Shown: positions 1 through 9,120, numbered from the stretch's first letter. The stretch: 39,106 nucleotides of DNA from an uncultured Prevotella sp. (GCA_937907705.1 CALCVP010000088.1:1-39106); one strand, 5' to 3'. Numbers and translations: made by a program. The notes: generated from the letters alone by a model not told the origin.

Positions 1-772
1 CCAACTTGCCCGTATAGCGCAACAAGTCTTCTGATGTTTTCAGACTATGCAAGGTATCACCTCTTGAGGTCTGAAAGCCCAATTTCATCTCCAACTTGTT
101 CTCAAACTTCACTTTCTGCTTGTTGTTGTAGTTGGCTTGCATCACAGCACTGCCTACCATTGAGTAGTTGCTCTCACCGCCCTTATACCAGTTGCCGGAA
201 ACGAAGTTCTGAAGGAACTGCAAATAATAATCGCCGGAATAAGTCCAGAAGTTAGGCTTCTTCACCACGATATTCAGTGGACTGTCAGGCTGTTCCTCAA
301 ACTTGGGCACCTCATGCTCAGAGAAATCTATCTTGTGCTTGATGGGCGTTTTGATATCTTCCCTTAGCTGTGCTGCCGCTTGCAACCTTTTTTCCGTATT
401 CGTTACGAGATAAGGATAATGAATATACATATTCATCAATACATCATCTATCTCTGCGTCTACCCTGTCAGAAGCTGCACCCTTTAACCGCAGCGCATGA
501 TCAGGCGCACTATAATAAAAGGTAAGGGGACCGAAAAGCCTAAAGAAACGCGGATCAGGCGAAGCATGCTTATCCAAAGAATCGTTAACAACGGTCAGCG
601 AATCTATCTTCCGCTTATACACAAGCAGAGAATCCATATAATCTCTCTTCAATTTCATTGTATCTTTTTGCAGCCTTACAATATGGGCACGCCTCCCCCT
701 TGAGCCTTGGCCAAATGTAGACAGTGCACATGGCAGCAACATAAAAAGAATAAGATATCTCAACTTTATCAT
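1..772 (-). CDS. DUF3078 family envelope protein, truncated by window edge
   Basis: The gene reads leftwards from an ATG at 772-770 and stays open to base 1, giving the first 257 codons. The C-terminus lies outside the window. The N-terminus is a signal peptide (MIKLRYLILFMLLPCALSTF), followed by a charged, partly coiled segment to about residue 60. From about residue 170 the sequence contains NFWTYSGDYYLQFLQNF and then NWYKGGESNYS. This is the start of the DUF3078 domain, a Bacteroidetes family thought to form an outer-membrane beta-barrel; its function is unknown. The family often sits divergent from pyrG in Bacteroidales, as here. A -7 box TACCTTTG (minus strand) lies at 802-795, 23 bases before the ATG, which supports this start. 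The family call rests on remembered similarity. Confidence 0.8.
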   Translation of the reverse strand, partial: MIKLRYLILFMLLPCALSTFGQGSRGRRAHIVRLQKDTMKLKRDYMDSLLVYKRKIDSLTVVNDSLDKHASPDPRFFRLFGPLTFYYSAPDHALRLKGAASDRVDAEIDDVLMNMYIHYPYLVTNTEKRLQAAAQLREDIKTPIKHKIDFSEHEVPKFEEQPDSPLNIVVKKPNFWTYSGDYYLQFLQNFVSGNWYKGGESNYSMVGSAVMQANYNNKQKVKFENKLEMKLGFQTSRGDTLHSLKTSEDLLRYTGKL

Positions 773-794
773 AATAAATAATTAATGGTTGATG

Positions 795-802
795 CAAAGG
801 TA
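795..802 (-). promoter_or_regulatory. Bacteroidetes -7 box of the DUF3078 gene
   Basis: The plus strand reads CAAAGGTA, so the minus strand carries TACCTTTG, an exact match to TAnnTTTG. It predicts a transcript with a leader of roughly 15-20 bases before the ATG at 772. I see no clear -33 TTTG element at the expected 19-21 bp spacing. Confidence 0.6.
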
Positions 803-826
803 AGCTATTTATTTCATATTTACATG

Positions 827-882
827 TAAGTGGGCGTTCAAAATGAAACACATATATGAAATTAGTTTTGAGCACCTGCCCA
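827..882. repeat. Dispersed intergenic element, copy 1 (imperfect palindrome)
   Basis: The left arm TAAGTGGGCGTTCAAAATGA (827-846) and the right arm TTTTGAGCACCTGCCCA (866-882) are roughly reverse complements of each other. The outer ends TGGGC (831-835) and GCCCA (878-882) pair, as do TTCAAAA (838-843) and TTTTGA. The same arms recur at 7153, 12845 and 14542, so this looks like a genome-dispersed short repeat rather than a pyrG-specific site. Its activity is unknown. Confidence 0.55.
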
Positions 883-904
883 TATAACACACCCATATAA
901 CACA
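879..904. repeat. Two tandem copies of a 13-bp unit
   Basis: CCCATATAACACA occurs at 879-891 and again, identical, at 892-904. The first copy overlaps the end of the dispersed palindromic element. It may be a slippage duplication; no function is apparent. Confidence 0.8.
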
Positions 905-1032
905 TTGACAGCCAAAAGTCTTTACAGATACAGATTATTACAGAATAGATATAAATAGTAAACATTACAATCCATTTAGCCAAAAGTTAATATATTTAAG
1001 AAAATATTTTCGTTTATATCAACCATTTTCTG

Positions 1033-1040
1033 TAACTTTG
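1033..1040 (+). promoter_or_regulatory. Bacteroidetes -7 box of pyrG
   Basis: TAACTTTG matches TAnnTTTG exactly and lies 47 bases before the GTG start of pyrG. The -33 element is weak (TTTCG near 1008-1012). Confidence 0.65.
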
Positions 1041-1087
1041 CACCTCGTATAAGAAGTTGTAATTCATAATTTTAAAACATATTTATC

Positions 1088-2704
1088 GTGGCAGAAACAA
1101 AGTATATCTTCGTCACTGGCGGTGTAGCTTCCTCACTTGGTAAAGGAATCATATCGTCTTCCATCGGCAAGCTATTGCAAGCCAGAGGTTATAACATCAC
1201 TATCCAAAAATTTGACCCCTACATTAATATTGACCCAGGCACGCTTAACCCTTATGAGCATGGTGAGTGCTATGTTACTGTAGACGGTCATGAGGCCGAC
1301 CTTGACCTTGGACACTACGAGCGCTTTACCGGTATACAGACCACTAAGGCCAACAACCTTACTACTGGCCGTATCTACAAGGCTGTAATAGACAAGGAAC
1401 GCCGTGGCGACTACTTGGGCAAAACAATTCAGGTGATACCGCACATTACCGATGAGATAAAGAGAAACGTAATGCTCTTAGGCAAAAAGAACAATTACGA
1501 CTTTGTCATTACAGAAATTGGTGGCACCGTAGGAGATATAGAGGGTCTGCCTTTTCTGGAAAGCATCAGACAGCTAAAGCGCGAACTGGGCAAGAGAGCT
1601 TTGTGCATCCACCTTACTTATATACCTTACTTGGCAGCAGCAGGCGAACTGAAGACAAAACCTACACAGCACTCTGTAAAAGAACTGCAAAGCGTAGGTA
1701 TACAACCCGACATCCTGGTGCTTCGAACAGAGCATGAACTGAATGACAACATTAGAAAGAAGGTAGCCAACTTCTGCAATGTTGACTTTGAAGCTGTAGT
1801 GCAAAGCGTTGATATGCCTACCATTTATGAGGTACCTGTGCGCATGCAGGAGCAGAAACTTGACGAGACCATTCTCCGCAAGATGGGCGAACCTATTGGC
1901 GAAACACCTTCATTAGGACCATGGCGCTCATTCTTGGAGCGTCGCCACAAAGCAACCGAGATTGTAAACATTGGCCTCGTGGGTAAATACGACCTGCAAG
2001 ATGCTTACAAAAGCATTTTGGAGAGCCTCTCACAAGCTGGTACATACAATGACTACAAGGTAAAGACTACTTTCATCAATAGCGAGAAAGTAAACGAAGG
2101 CAATGTAGCAGAGAAGTTAGCCGACATGGACGGTATCGTTATCTGCCCTGGCTTTGGCCAGCGTGGCATTGAAGGTAAAATTGTAGCAACCCACTATACG
2201 CGCACCCACAATATACCAACATTCGGTATTTGCTTAGGCATGCAGATGATGGTCATTGAGTTTGCACGCAACGTGTTAGGTTACGAAGATGCCAACAGCC
2301 GAGAGATGGACGAGAAGACCGACCACAATGTGATAGACATCATGGAAGACCAAAAGAATATCACCAACATGGGAGGTACCATGCGATTAGGTGCCTACGA
2401 GTGTGATTTGAAACAAGGTTCAAGAGTATTTGACATCTACAAAAAAGAGCATATAGAAGAGCGCCACCGCCACCGCTATGAGTTCAACAATAACTTTGAG
2501 CAAGAGTTTGAACGCGCTGGTATGAAGTGCGTTGGAAGAAATCCTGAAAGCGACTTGGTAGAAATAGTTGAGATACCTGGACTAAGATGGTACATAGGAA
2601 CACAGTTCCACCCGGAATACTCAAGTACTGTTCTTCATCCACATCCATTGTTCCTCAACTTTGTAAAAACAGCAATAGAATATAAAAAGGAAAAAGCAAA
2701 ATAA
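1088..2704 (+). CDS. pyrG: CTP synthase
   Basis: CTP synthase makes CTP from UTP and glutamine with ATP, the last step of de novo pyrimidine nucleotide synthesis, in the cytosol. The protein is 538 aa, the normal family length. The N-terminal synthetase domain begins with IFVTGGVASSLGKGI, the P-loop region, and contains the ITEIGGTVGDIEGLPFLE stretch typical of CTP synthases. The C-terminal class I glutamine amidotransferase domain has the nucleophile Cys382 in GICLGMQ and the His508/Glu510 pair in FHPEYSS. The start is GTG at 1088; the sequence AETKYIFVTGG immediately after it fits the family N-terminus, so no upstream start is needed. It has its own -7 box. The next gene, yidC, is 291 bp away on the same strand. 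Confidence 0.98.
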   Translation: MAETKYIFVTGGVASSLGKGIISSSIGKLLQARGYNITIQKFDPYINIDPGTLNPYEHGECYVTVDGHEADLDLGHYERFTGIQTTKANNLTTGRIYKAVIDKERRGDYLGKTIQVIPHITDEIKRNVMLLGKKNNYDFVITEIGGTVGDIEGLPFLESIRQLKRELGKRALCIHLTYIPYLAAAGELKTKPTQHSVKELQSVGIQPDILVLRTEHELNDNIRKKVANFCNVDFEAVVQSVDMPTIYEVPVRMQEQKLDETILRKMGEPIGETPSLGPWRSFLERRHKATEIVNIGLVGKYDLQDAYKSILESLSQAGTYNDYKVKTTFINSEKVNEGNVAEKLADMDGIVICPGFGQRGIEGKIVATHYTRTHNIPTFGICLGMQMMVIEFARNVLGYEDANSREMDEKTDHNVIDIMEDQKNITNMGGTMRLGAYECDLKQGSRVFDIYKKEHIEERHRHRYEFNNNFEQEFERAGMKCVGRNPESDLVEIVEIPGLRWYIGTQFHPEYSSTVLHPHPLFLNFVKTAIEYKKEKAK

Positions 2705-2792
2705 TACCTACTTCAACAATCAAGCAGCAATCATCATGCTGAATGCCAAGTGAAGTAGCTTTGCTTATCGTTTCTTTATAAAAAGCATGCTG

Positions 2793-2839
2793 ACACCACT
2801 TTTTCCAAATCATGAAGCCTATTCATGAAAGGGTGGTGT
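2793..2839 (+). other. Imperfect hairpin between pyrG and yidC
   Basis: ACACCAC (2793-2799) pairs with GTGGTGT (2833-2839), the stem continues with TTTTT against a GGAAA stretch, and after a bulge CATGAA (2811-2816) pairs with TTCATG (2822-2827) around a 5-base loop. There is no U-run after it (TCGTTCAG follows), so it is not a standard intrinsic terminator. It may protect the pyrG 3' end or regulate read-through to yidC. Confidence 0.5.
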
Positions 2840-2995
2840 TCGTTCAGTTTAATATATGTACACAACAGTGCTATCGTAAACAACTGATTTACAAATTATT
2901 ATATAAAATAGACAAACAATAAGTTTTCATTTTAAAAAGGTTCATTAGTTCATTGGCATAACAGCATAACATTAGAAGCAGATAAATAACAAGAC

Positions 2996-4894
2996 ATGGA
3001 TAAGAATACGATTTTAGGCTTTGTACTGATAGCAGCAGTATTTATAGGGTTTAGTTGGTACAACAAGCCATCGGAAGAAGAACTGGCTTTGCAACGGAAA
3101 CAAGACTCTATTACAAATATAGCCAAGCAAAAGGCGCAAGCTGAACAAAAAACAAAGCAGATAGCCGACAGTGCAAAACAAGCCGCACTTACCCAACAAG
3201 ACTCTACCGCACTGTTTTTTCATGCGCTGACAGGTCAGGCACAGAAAGTGGTACTGAGCAACAGCAAAGTAAACATTACACTCAATACAAAAGGCGGTAC
3301 TGTAGAACAGGCAGTTATCAAAGGCTTTACGGATCGAAAGGGCAACAAAGACGTAACCCTTTTTGATGCCAATGACCAGACACTTAAATTTATGCTTGCA
3401 GGCAAAGATTGCAACATCATTACCAGCGACCTTTATTTTACGCCTACAAATGTTACCGATACTACTGTTACATTAACAGCAGATGCAGGCATGGGAAGAG
3501 CGCTCATATTCAATTATAAGTTAGGGAAAGACTATCTCTTGCATTTCTCCATGCAGACAAAAGGCCTTAGCGGAATATTCGCGCCCAACTATAATACCGT
3601 AGACATTGACTGGGCAGACAAATGTAGACAGCAAGAAAAAGGATTTACCTTTGAAAACCGCTATGCTACACTTACTTATCACCTGACAGACGGTGGTACA
3701 AAGAACTTGAGCGAAACCAGCGATGTGGCTGACAAGAAGATTGAAGACACTATCGACTGGGTAGCTTTCAAGAACCAGTTCTTCAGCGCAGTGATGATAG
3801 CCAAAGACAACTTGGGGTCCAATACCTTAATGACCAGCCTACCACAAGAAAAAGGCTCAGGCTACTTGAAGCAATATGGGGCAAAGCTCAAAACTTCATT
3901 TGACCCCACGGGTGCAAAACCCACTGAACTGGAATTCTACTATGGTCCCAATGATTTCCGCTTGCTCAAGAAGGTAGAGGAAGAAAGCACTTTCAATAAA
4001 GACCTTGAATTACAGCGCTTGGTATACTTAGGATGGCCATTGTTCCGCATCATCAACAGATGGTTTACCATCTATTTGTTCGACTGGCTCACCAGCTTGA
4101 ACATCAACATGGGTATTGTATTGATTCTTATCACACTGTTGCTCAAGTTCATCACCTTCCCGTTGGTAAAGAAGAGTTATATGTCTTCTGCCAAGATGAG
4201 GGTGCTCAAGCCAAAATTGGATGAAGCAACAAAGCAATACAACAAGCCTGAAGACCAAATGCAAAAGCAACAAGCCATGATGGCCCTGTACTCACAATAT
4301 GGAGTAAGCCCACTCAGTGGCTGTCTGCCTATGATTATACAAATGCCTATCTGGATTGCCATGTTCAACTTTGTGCCAAACGCCATACAGTTGCGCGGTG
4401 AAAGTTTCCTGTGGATTAATGACTTGTCTACTTACGACCCCATTATCGAATGGAATACCAACCTATGGCTGATTGGCGACCACTTGAGTTTGACCTGTAT
4501 TTTGTTCTGTGTAGCAAACGTGCTCTACTCTATCATGACCATTCGCCAGCAGAAAGACCAAATGGTAGGACAGCAAGCTGAACAAATGAAGATGATGCAA
4601 TGGATGACTTACTTGATGCCTGTCATGTTCTTCTTCATGTTCAATGACTACTCTGCGGGTCTTAATTTTTACTATTTCATCTCGCTATTCTTCAGTGCCA
4701 TCATCATGTGGACACTGCGCAAGACTACAAATGATGAAAAGCTGTTAAGCATATTGGAAGCCCGCTATAAGGAAAACAAGAATAATCCTAAAAAGATGAG
4801 CGGTCTGGCTGCTCGACTGGAAGCCATGCAAAAGCAAGCAGAAGAATTGAAACGTCAACGCGAAGAACAAGCAAAGCGCAACAAGAACATATAA
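2996..4894 (+). CDS. yidC: Membrane protein insertase YidC
   Basis: YidC inserts and folds inner-membrane proteins, alone or with SecYEG. This is the long Gram-negative form at 632 aa. A first membrane segment (about residues 4-22, ILGFVLIAAVFIGFSWY) is followed by a charged linker and a large periplasmic beta-domain (about 60-345). The conserved C-terminal hydrophobic core spans about residues 350-580. It includes YSQYGVSPLSGCLPMIIQMP, the family's signature between core membrane segments, and the LMPVMFFFMFNDYSAGLNFYY stretch. The tail is basic (KKMSGLAARLEAM to KRQREEQAKRNKNI), as expected for ribosome contact. No clear -7 box was found in the 291 bp upstream, so it may depend partly on pyrG transcription. 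Confidence 0.97.
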   Translation: MDKNTILGFVLIAAVFIGFSWYNKPSEEELALQRKQDSITNIAKQKAQAEQKTKQIADSAKQAALTQQDSTALFFHALTGQAQKVVLSNSKVNITLNTKGGTVEQAVIKGFTDRKGNKDVTLFDANDQTLKFMLAGKDCNIITSDLYFTPTNVTDTTVTLTADAGMGRALIFNYKLGKDYLLHFSMQTKGLSGIFAPNYNTVDIDWADKCRQQEKGFTFENRYATLTYHLTDGGTKNLSETSDVADKKIEDTIDWVAFKNQFFSAVMIAKDNLGSNTLMTSLPQEKGSGYLKQYGAKLKTSFDPTGAKPTELEFYYGPNDFRLLKKVEEESTFNKDLELQRLVYLGWPLFRIINRWFTIYLFDWLTSLNINMGIVLILITLLLKFITFPLVKKSYMSSAKMRVLKPKLDEATKQYNKPEDQMQKQQAMMALYSQYGVSPLSGCLPMIIQMPIWIAMFNFVPNAIQLRGESFLWINDLSTYDPIIEWNTNLWLIGDHLSLTCILFCVANVLYSIMTIRQQKDQMVGQQAEQMKMMQWMTYLMPVMFFFMFNDYSAGLNFYYFISLFFSAIIMWTLRKTTNDEKLLSILEARYKENKNNPKKMSGLAARLEAMQKQAEELKRQREEQAKRNKNI

Positions 4895-4912
4895 TTTATC
4901 AACAACAAAGTG

Positions 4913-4951
4913 TAGGGGCTTCCTTTTTACCATAAGGTAGTCCCTATGTTT
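4913..4951 (+). terminator. Weak hairpin with T-run after yidC
   Basis: TAGGG (4913-4917) pairs with CCCTA (4942-4946), and TACC (4928-4931) with GGTA (4936-4939) inside it. TGTTTTT follows. The stem is short and interrupted, so it could be an attenuator between yidC and the peptidase gene rather than a full stop. Confidence 0.35.
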
Positions 4952-4965
4952 TTAATTTCCATATT

Positions 4966-7149
4966 ATGATCAGAACTTTATTATTAGCAACTACAATGAC
5001 CTTAGCAAGCACTACCATGCAAGCAGGCGATAATGCTACTGCAGCAATTATAGGAAAAAGTAATATCACGCTGAAGAGCGACCTTATGACTCCAGAAGCG
5101 CTGTGGGCCATGGGACGTATAGGTGAATACCATGCATCACCTGACGGGAAAAAAATTGTTTACCAAGTAGCCTATTACAGTGTAAAACAGAACAAAAGCC
5201 ATCAAGTACTTTATGTAATGGACAGCAATGGAAAGAACAACAAGCTTCTTACCACAACAGCCAAAAGTGAAATGGTCCCCGCATGGATTGCCAACGGAAC
5301 AAAAATAGCATACCTTTCTGACGGACAAGTATGGTCTATGAATGTAGACGGTTCAGACAGAAAACAACTTACCCATGACAAGACAGGCATTGAAGGATTC
5401 AGTTTCTCGCCTGATGGCAAGAAGGTCATTCTTATCAAACAGCTTCCTTACCATGAAAGCATCAAAGAGAACCCAACAGACCTACCTAAAGCTACAGGCA
5501 GACTGATAACCGACATGAACTACCGCCACTGGGATGAATATGTAGAATCTATTCCACATCCTTTTGTTGCTGACGTAACAGAGAATGGCATCGATGCAGG
5601 AATAGACATCATGAAAGGTGAGCCTTTTGAGTGCCCGGTAAAACCTTTCGGCGGCATAGAGCAATTAGCTTGGAGCGCAGACTCTAAATCTATCGCCTAT
5701 ACATCGCGTAAAAAGACAGGCGTATATTATGCAGTCTCTACTGATACAGACATTTATTTATACAATACAGAAACACAGGAAACGACCAACTTGTGCAAGC
5801 CTACCGATTACAAAGAGCCGACTATCGATCCTACCAAATCCATGAAGCACCAAGCAGTAAATGCTGCTGAAAACTTGAAGAACAACCCTGGGTACGATAT
5901 GAACCCTGTGTTCTCGCCCGATGGTCAATACATAGCCTGGCAAAGCATGCCAAGAGATGGGTATGAAAGCGACAGAAACAGACTTTGTGTCTACAATATA
6001 GCTACTGGCGAAAAAATATATGTTACAGAAAAGCTGGATACCAATGTAGATAATTTCTGCTGGGGAGCTGACTCCAAAACACTCTACTTTACAGGCGTTT
6101 GGCATGGTTGCGTCAATGTATATCAGACCAATTTAAAAGGCAATGTCATGCAACTTACAGATGGATGGTTCGACTATGGATCCGTGCAATTGCTCAACAG
6201 CGGAAACAAACTGTTGGCTGAAAGGCACAGCATGTCTCAAGGTGCAGAACTTTACACTATTACTCCATCAAAAAAGGAAAAGACTGCCAAAGTAAGCCAA
6301 GTAACATTTGAAAATAAACACCTTTATGATCAAATGACTTTTGGAAAGATACAACAACGTTGGACAAAGACCACTGACGGCAAAGATATGATGTATTGGA
6401 TTGTACTTCCCTCTCACTTTGATGCCAGCAAGAAGTATCCTACGCTCTTGTTCTGCGAAGGAGGCCCTCAAAGTCCTGTATCACAATTTTGGAGTTATCG
6501 CTGGAACATGCAAATTATGGCAGCTCACGGATATGTGGTTATCGCACCTAACCGCCGTGGCTTACCCGGATTTGGAAGTGAATGGAACGAAGAGGTTTCC
6601 GGCGACTGGACAGGACAATGCATGAAAGACTACCTTACAGCTATTGATGATGCGTCCACTCATCTGCCTTTCGTTGATAAAGACAAATTAGGAGCAGTAG
6701 GTGCCAGCTTTGGCGGATTTAGTGTTTACTACTTGGCTGGTCATCACGACAAGCGCTTTAAGTGCTTCATTGCACATGACGGTGCCTTTAATCTGGAATC
6801 TATGTACACTGATACAGAAGAGGCTTGGTTCAGCAACTGGGAGTATGAGGATGCCTATTGGAATAAAGGCCGATCAGCCAATGCAAGCAAGACTTATGAA
6901 AACTCACCACATAAATTTGTAGACAAATGGGATACTCCTATTCTCTGCATCCATGGCGAAAAGGATTACCGCATCAATGCCAATCAGGGCTTTGGGGCCT
7001 TTAATGCAGCACGCTTGCGTGGCATTCCTGCTGAGTTGCTGCTCTTCCCTGATGAAAACCACTGGGTATTAAAACCACAGAATGGAATCTTATGGCAACG
7101 CACCTACTTCAGCTGGCTGGACAAATGGCTGAAAGGTAACAAAAAATGA
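4966..7149 (+). CDS. S9 family dipeptidyl peptidase (DPP5-like), secreted
   Basis: This is a prolyl-oligopeptidase-family (S9) serine peptidase of 727 aa. The N-terminus is a signal peptide (MIRTLLLATTMTLASTTMQA), so it probably works in the periplasm. Residues about 40-450 form a beta-propeller, with WD40/TolB-like blades marked by repeated SPDGKK and SADSK motifs. The C-terminal alpha/beta hydrolase domain has the nucleophile Ser581 in GASFGGFS, Asp667 in HGEKDYR and His699 in DENHWV. The arrangement and length most resemble bacterial DPP5, which releases dipeptides from oligopeptide N-termini; the assignment to DPP5 rather than another S9 subfamily is from memory. It lies 71 bp after yidC, and an MFS transporter gene follows. 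Confidence 0.9.
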   Translation: MIRTLLLATTMTLASTTMQAGDNATAAIIGKSNITLKSDLMTPEALWAMGRIGEYHASPDGKKIVYQVAYYSVKQNKSHQVLYVMDSNGKNNKLLTTTAKSEMVPAWIANGTKIAYLSDGQVWSMNVDGSDRKQLTHDKTGIEGFSFSPDGKKVILIKQLPYHESIKENPTDLPKATGRLITDMNYRHWDEYVESIPHPFVADVTENGIDAGIDIMKGEPFECPVKPFGGIEQLAWSADSKSIAYTSRKKTGVYYAVSTDTDIYLYNTETQETTNLCKPTDYKEPTIDPTKSMKHQAVNAAENLKNNPGYDMNPVFSPDGQYIAWQSMPRDGYESDRNRLCVYNIATGEKIYVTEKLDTNVDNFCWGADSKTLYFTGVWHGCVNVYQTNLKGNVMQLTDGWFDYGSVQLLNSGNKLLAERHSMSQGAELYTITPSKKEKTAKVSQVTFENKHLYDQMTFGKIQQRWTKTTDGKDMMYWIVLPSHFDASKKYPTLLFCEGGPQSPVSQFWSYRWNMQIMAAHGYVVIAPNRRGLPGFGSEWNEEVSGDWTGQCMKDYLTAIDDASTHLPFVDKDKLGAVGASFGGFSVYYLAGHHDKRFKCFIAHDGAFNLESMYTDTEEAWFSNWEYEDAYWNKGRSANASKTYENSPHKFVDKWDTPILCIHGEKDYRINANQGFGAFNAARLRGIPAELLLFPDENHWVLKPQNGILWQRTYFSWLDKWLKGNKK

Positions 7150-7152
7150 TAC

Positions 7153-7171
7153 GCAGGTGCTCAAAATTAAT
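7153..7171 (+). repeat. Dispersed intergenic element, copy 2
   Basis: GCAGGTGCTCAAAATTAAT begins 3 bases after the peptidase stop codon. It matches the minus strand of 861-879 at 18 of 19 positions, and weaker similarity continues beyond it. It is a half-element: no matching second arm is seen here. Confidence 0.6.
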
Positions 7172-7240
7172 CGTGTATAGTGTATAAGAAGCTTTTATGA
7201 TTGATGAAATACTTTTAAACAATCTCACACCTTATTAAAT

Positions 7241-7248
7241 TAATTTTG
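7241..7248 (+). promoter_or_regulatory. Bacteroidetes -7 box of the MFS transporter gene
   Basis: TAATTTTG matches TAnnTTTG and lies 66 bases before the ATG at 7315. It overlaps a TTG at 7246 that could be mistaken for a start codon; the box argues that 7246 is promoter and 7315 is the true start. Confidence 0.55.
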
Positions 7249-7314
7249 AACAACTCTTTATTTTATTCTGCATTTCCTCTAAAACAATTAAGTACAATTA
7301 TAAATATAAAAAAA

Positions 7315-8934
7315 ATGAACGCAACAGTAAACAAAACCCTACGCGATTCTGCAGCCCTTCGCTGGACTGCCTTATTGCTGCTGGCATTAGCGATGTTCTG
7401 TGCCTATATCTTCATGGACATTCTATCGCCAATCAAAGACCTTATGCAGACTCAGCGCGGCTGGGACTCCGATGCCTTCGGCACTATGCAAGGTTCTGAA
7501 ACATTCTTAAATGTATTCGTATTCTTCCTCATCTTTGCTGGTATTATCCTCGACAAGATGGGCGTACGCTTTACCGCAGTATTGTCTGGCGCTGTCATGC
7601 TGGCTGGAGCCATTATTAAATGGTATGCCATTAGCGACAACTTCATAGGCAGTAGCCTTGAAACCTGGTTTACCAACAACTTAAACCATATACCCGTATT
7701 TGAGCAATTGGGTGTATCACCCTTCTATGAAGGAATGCCTGCTTCTGCCAAATTAGCAGCATGTGGTTTTATGCTTTTTGGTTGTGGTGCCGAAATGGGC
7801 GGTATCACAGTTTCACGCGGTATTGTAAAATGGTTTAAAGGTCGCGAGATGGCTTTAGCCATGGGTTCAGAGATGGCTTTAGCCCGCTTAGGTGTAGCTA
7901 CCTGTATGATTTTCTCACCTTTCTTTGCCAAGTTAGGCGGAGTTGTTGACGTGTCTCGCTCAGTCGCCTTTGGCGTAGTCCTGCTCTGCATAGCCTTGAT
8001 TATGATAATCGTTTATTTCTTTATGGACAGAAAACTGGATCAGCAAACAGGTGAAGCTGAAGAGAAAGACGATCCTTTCAAGATTAGCGACTTAGGACAA
8101 ATACTTACCAGCAGCGGCTTCTGGTTGGTGTCTTTGCTCTGCGTGCTCTACTACTCTGCTATCTTCCCCTTCCAAAAGTATGCTGTCAATATGCTGCAAT
8201 GCAATCTTACGTTTACAGAAGTTCCAGCAGACTCTTTTTGGTCATCTTCTTCCGTAACCTTTGTTCAGTATGCCATCATGATTATTGTAGCCGCTACCGC
8301 TTTCATGTTTAACTTCATGAAAAACAAAGGTTTGAAATATACCATGCTTGCCGTCTCTATCATTGCCCTCGTTGCCTATTGCTATATGGGTTATATGCGC
8401 CAATCGGCAGAATCTATCTTTGCAGTATTCCCATTATTGGCCGTAGGCATTACTCCTATTCTCGGCAGCTATGTAGACCACAAAGGAAAAGCTGCCAGCA
8501 TGCTGGTGTTAGGCTCACTGCTGCTGATTGCCTGCCACTTGACCTTTGCGTTTGTATTGCCAGCCTTTAAGGGCAGCCAAGTGGGTGGCGTGATTATTGC
8601 CTACCTTACCATCCTTATCTTAGGAGCATCTTTCTCTTTAGTGCCTGCCTCATTATGGCCCAGTGTACCAAAACTGGTAGATGCAAAAATCATCGGTTCT
8701 GCCTATGCCTTGATTTTCTGGATACAGAACATTGGTTTGTGGCTCTTCCCGCTTCTCATAGGTAAGGTACTTACCATGACGAACGAAGGAGTTACTGATG
8801 CTACCCAACTCAACTATACAGCTCCGCTGGTAATGCTGGCAGGTCTGGGTGTAGCAGCTTTGATTATAGGTCTTATTCTGAAAGTTGTAGACAAAAAGAA
8901 AGGTTTACGCCTTGAAGAACCCAACATAAAGTAA
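7315..8934 (+). CDS. MFS transporter
   Basis: This is a polytopic membrane protein of the major facilitator superfamily, 539 aa from the ATG at 7315. About 12 hydrophobic segments are visible, the first at about residues 15-37 (WTALLLLALAMFCAYIFMD). The MFS loop 2-3 signature appears as DKMGVRF. There is a charged central loop (about residues 235-260, MDRKLDQQTGEAEEKDDPF) between the two six-helix halves. The reading frame is open upstream to a TTG at 7246, but that TTG lies in the promoter box and the extra residues are not family-like. The substrate cannot be read from sequence. It resembles, from memory, a Bacteroidales family distantly related to the lysosomal dipeptide carrier MFSD1. A peptidase gene lies just upstream, so peptide or dipeptide transport is possible but unproven. 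A strong terminator follows. Confidence 0.88.
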   Translation: MNATVNKTLRDSAALRWTALLLLALAMFCAYIFMDILSPIKDLMQTQRGWDSDAFGTMQGSETFLNVFVFFLIFAGIILDKMGVRFTAVLSGAVMLAGAIIKWYAISDNFIGSSLETWFTNNLNHIPVFEQLGVSPFYEGMPASAKLAACGFMLFGCGAEMGGITVSRGIVKWFKGREMALAMGSEMALARLGVATCMIFSPFFAKLGGVVDVSRSVAFGVVLLCIALIMIIVYFFMDRKLDQQTGEAEEKDDPFKISDLGQILTSSGFWLVSLLCVLYYSAIFPFQKYAVNMLQCNLTFTEVPADSFWSSSSVTFVQYAIMIIVAATAFMFNFMKNKGLKYTMLAVSIIALVAYCYMGYMRQSAESIFAVFPLLAVGITPILGSYVDHKGKAASMLVLGSLLLIACHLTFAFVLPAFKGSQVGGVIIAYLTILILGASFSLVPASLWPSVPKLVDAKIIGSAYALIFWIQNIGLWLFPLLIGKVLTMTNEGVTDATQLNYTAPLVMLAGLGVAALIIGLILKVVDKKKGLRLEEPNIK

Positions 8935-8962
8935 TGCAGTAGACAATCTACGTTTCCTTTAC

Positions 8963-9004
8963 AAGGTATCAATAGCAAGCCAAAAAGCTATTGATACCTT
9001 TTTT
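8963..9004 (+). terminator. Strong intrinsic terminator after the MFS gene
   Basis: AAGGTATCAATAGC (8963-8976) and GCTATTGATACCTT (8987-9000) form a perfect 14-bp stem with a 10-base loop, followed by TTTTGTTT. Confidence 0.9.
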
Positions 9005-9071
9005 GTTTGCATTTATGGATGAAAAAACATAATTTAAATATAAGCAGATAAAGTAATTCAAAAATAAAGTG

Positions 9072-9079
9072 TACTTTTG
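9072..9079 (+). promoter_or_regulatory. Bacteroidetes -7 box of mltG
   Basis: TACTTTTG matches TAnnTTTG and lies 41 bases before the ATG of mltG. A terminator just upstream makes a dedicated promoter necessary. Confidence 0.7.
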
Positions 9080-9120
9080 CGTTTAAATAATCAGTATGGA
9101 TAAAAACTTCATAAGAAAAT

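Larger units (their letters stand above)
773..1087. other. Divergent intergenic region between DUF3078 gene and pyrG
   Basis: This 315-bp gap holds the leftward -7 box at 795-802, the rightward pyrG -7 box at 1033-1040, an imperfect inverted repeat element at 827-882, and a 13-bp tandem duplication at 879-904. No protein-coding gene is supported: the reading frame open from 983 leftwards overlaps the start of the DUF3078 gene and resembles nothing. Confidence 0.7.

Noticed and set aside
7246..7314. TTG start for the MFS gene, adding 23 residues.
   Set aside because: The TTG is part of the -7 box TAATTTTG, and the added residues do not look like an MFS N-terminus.
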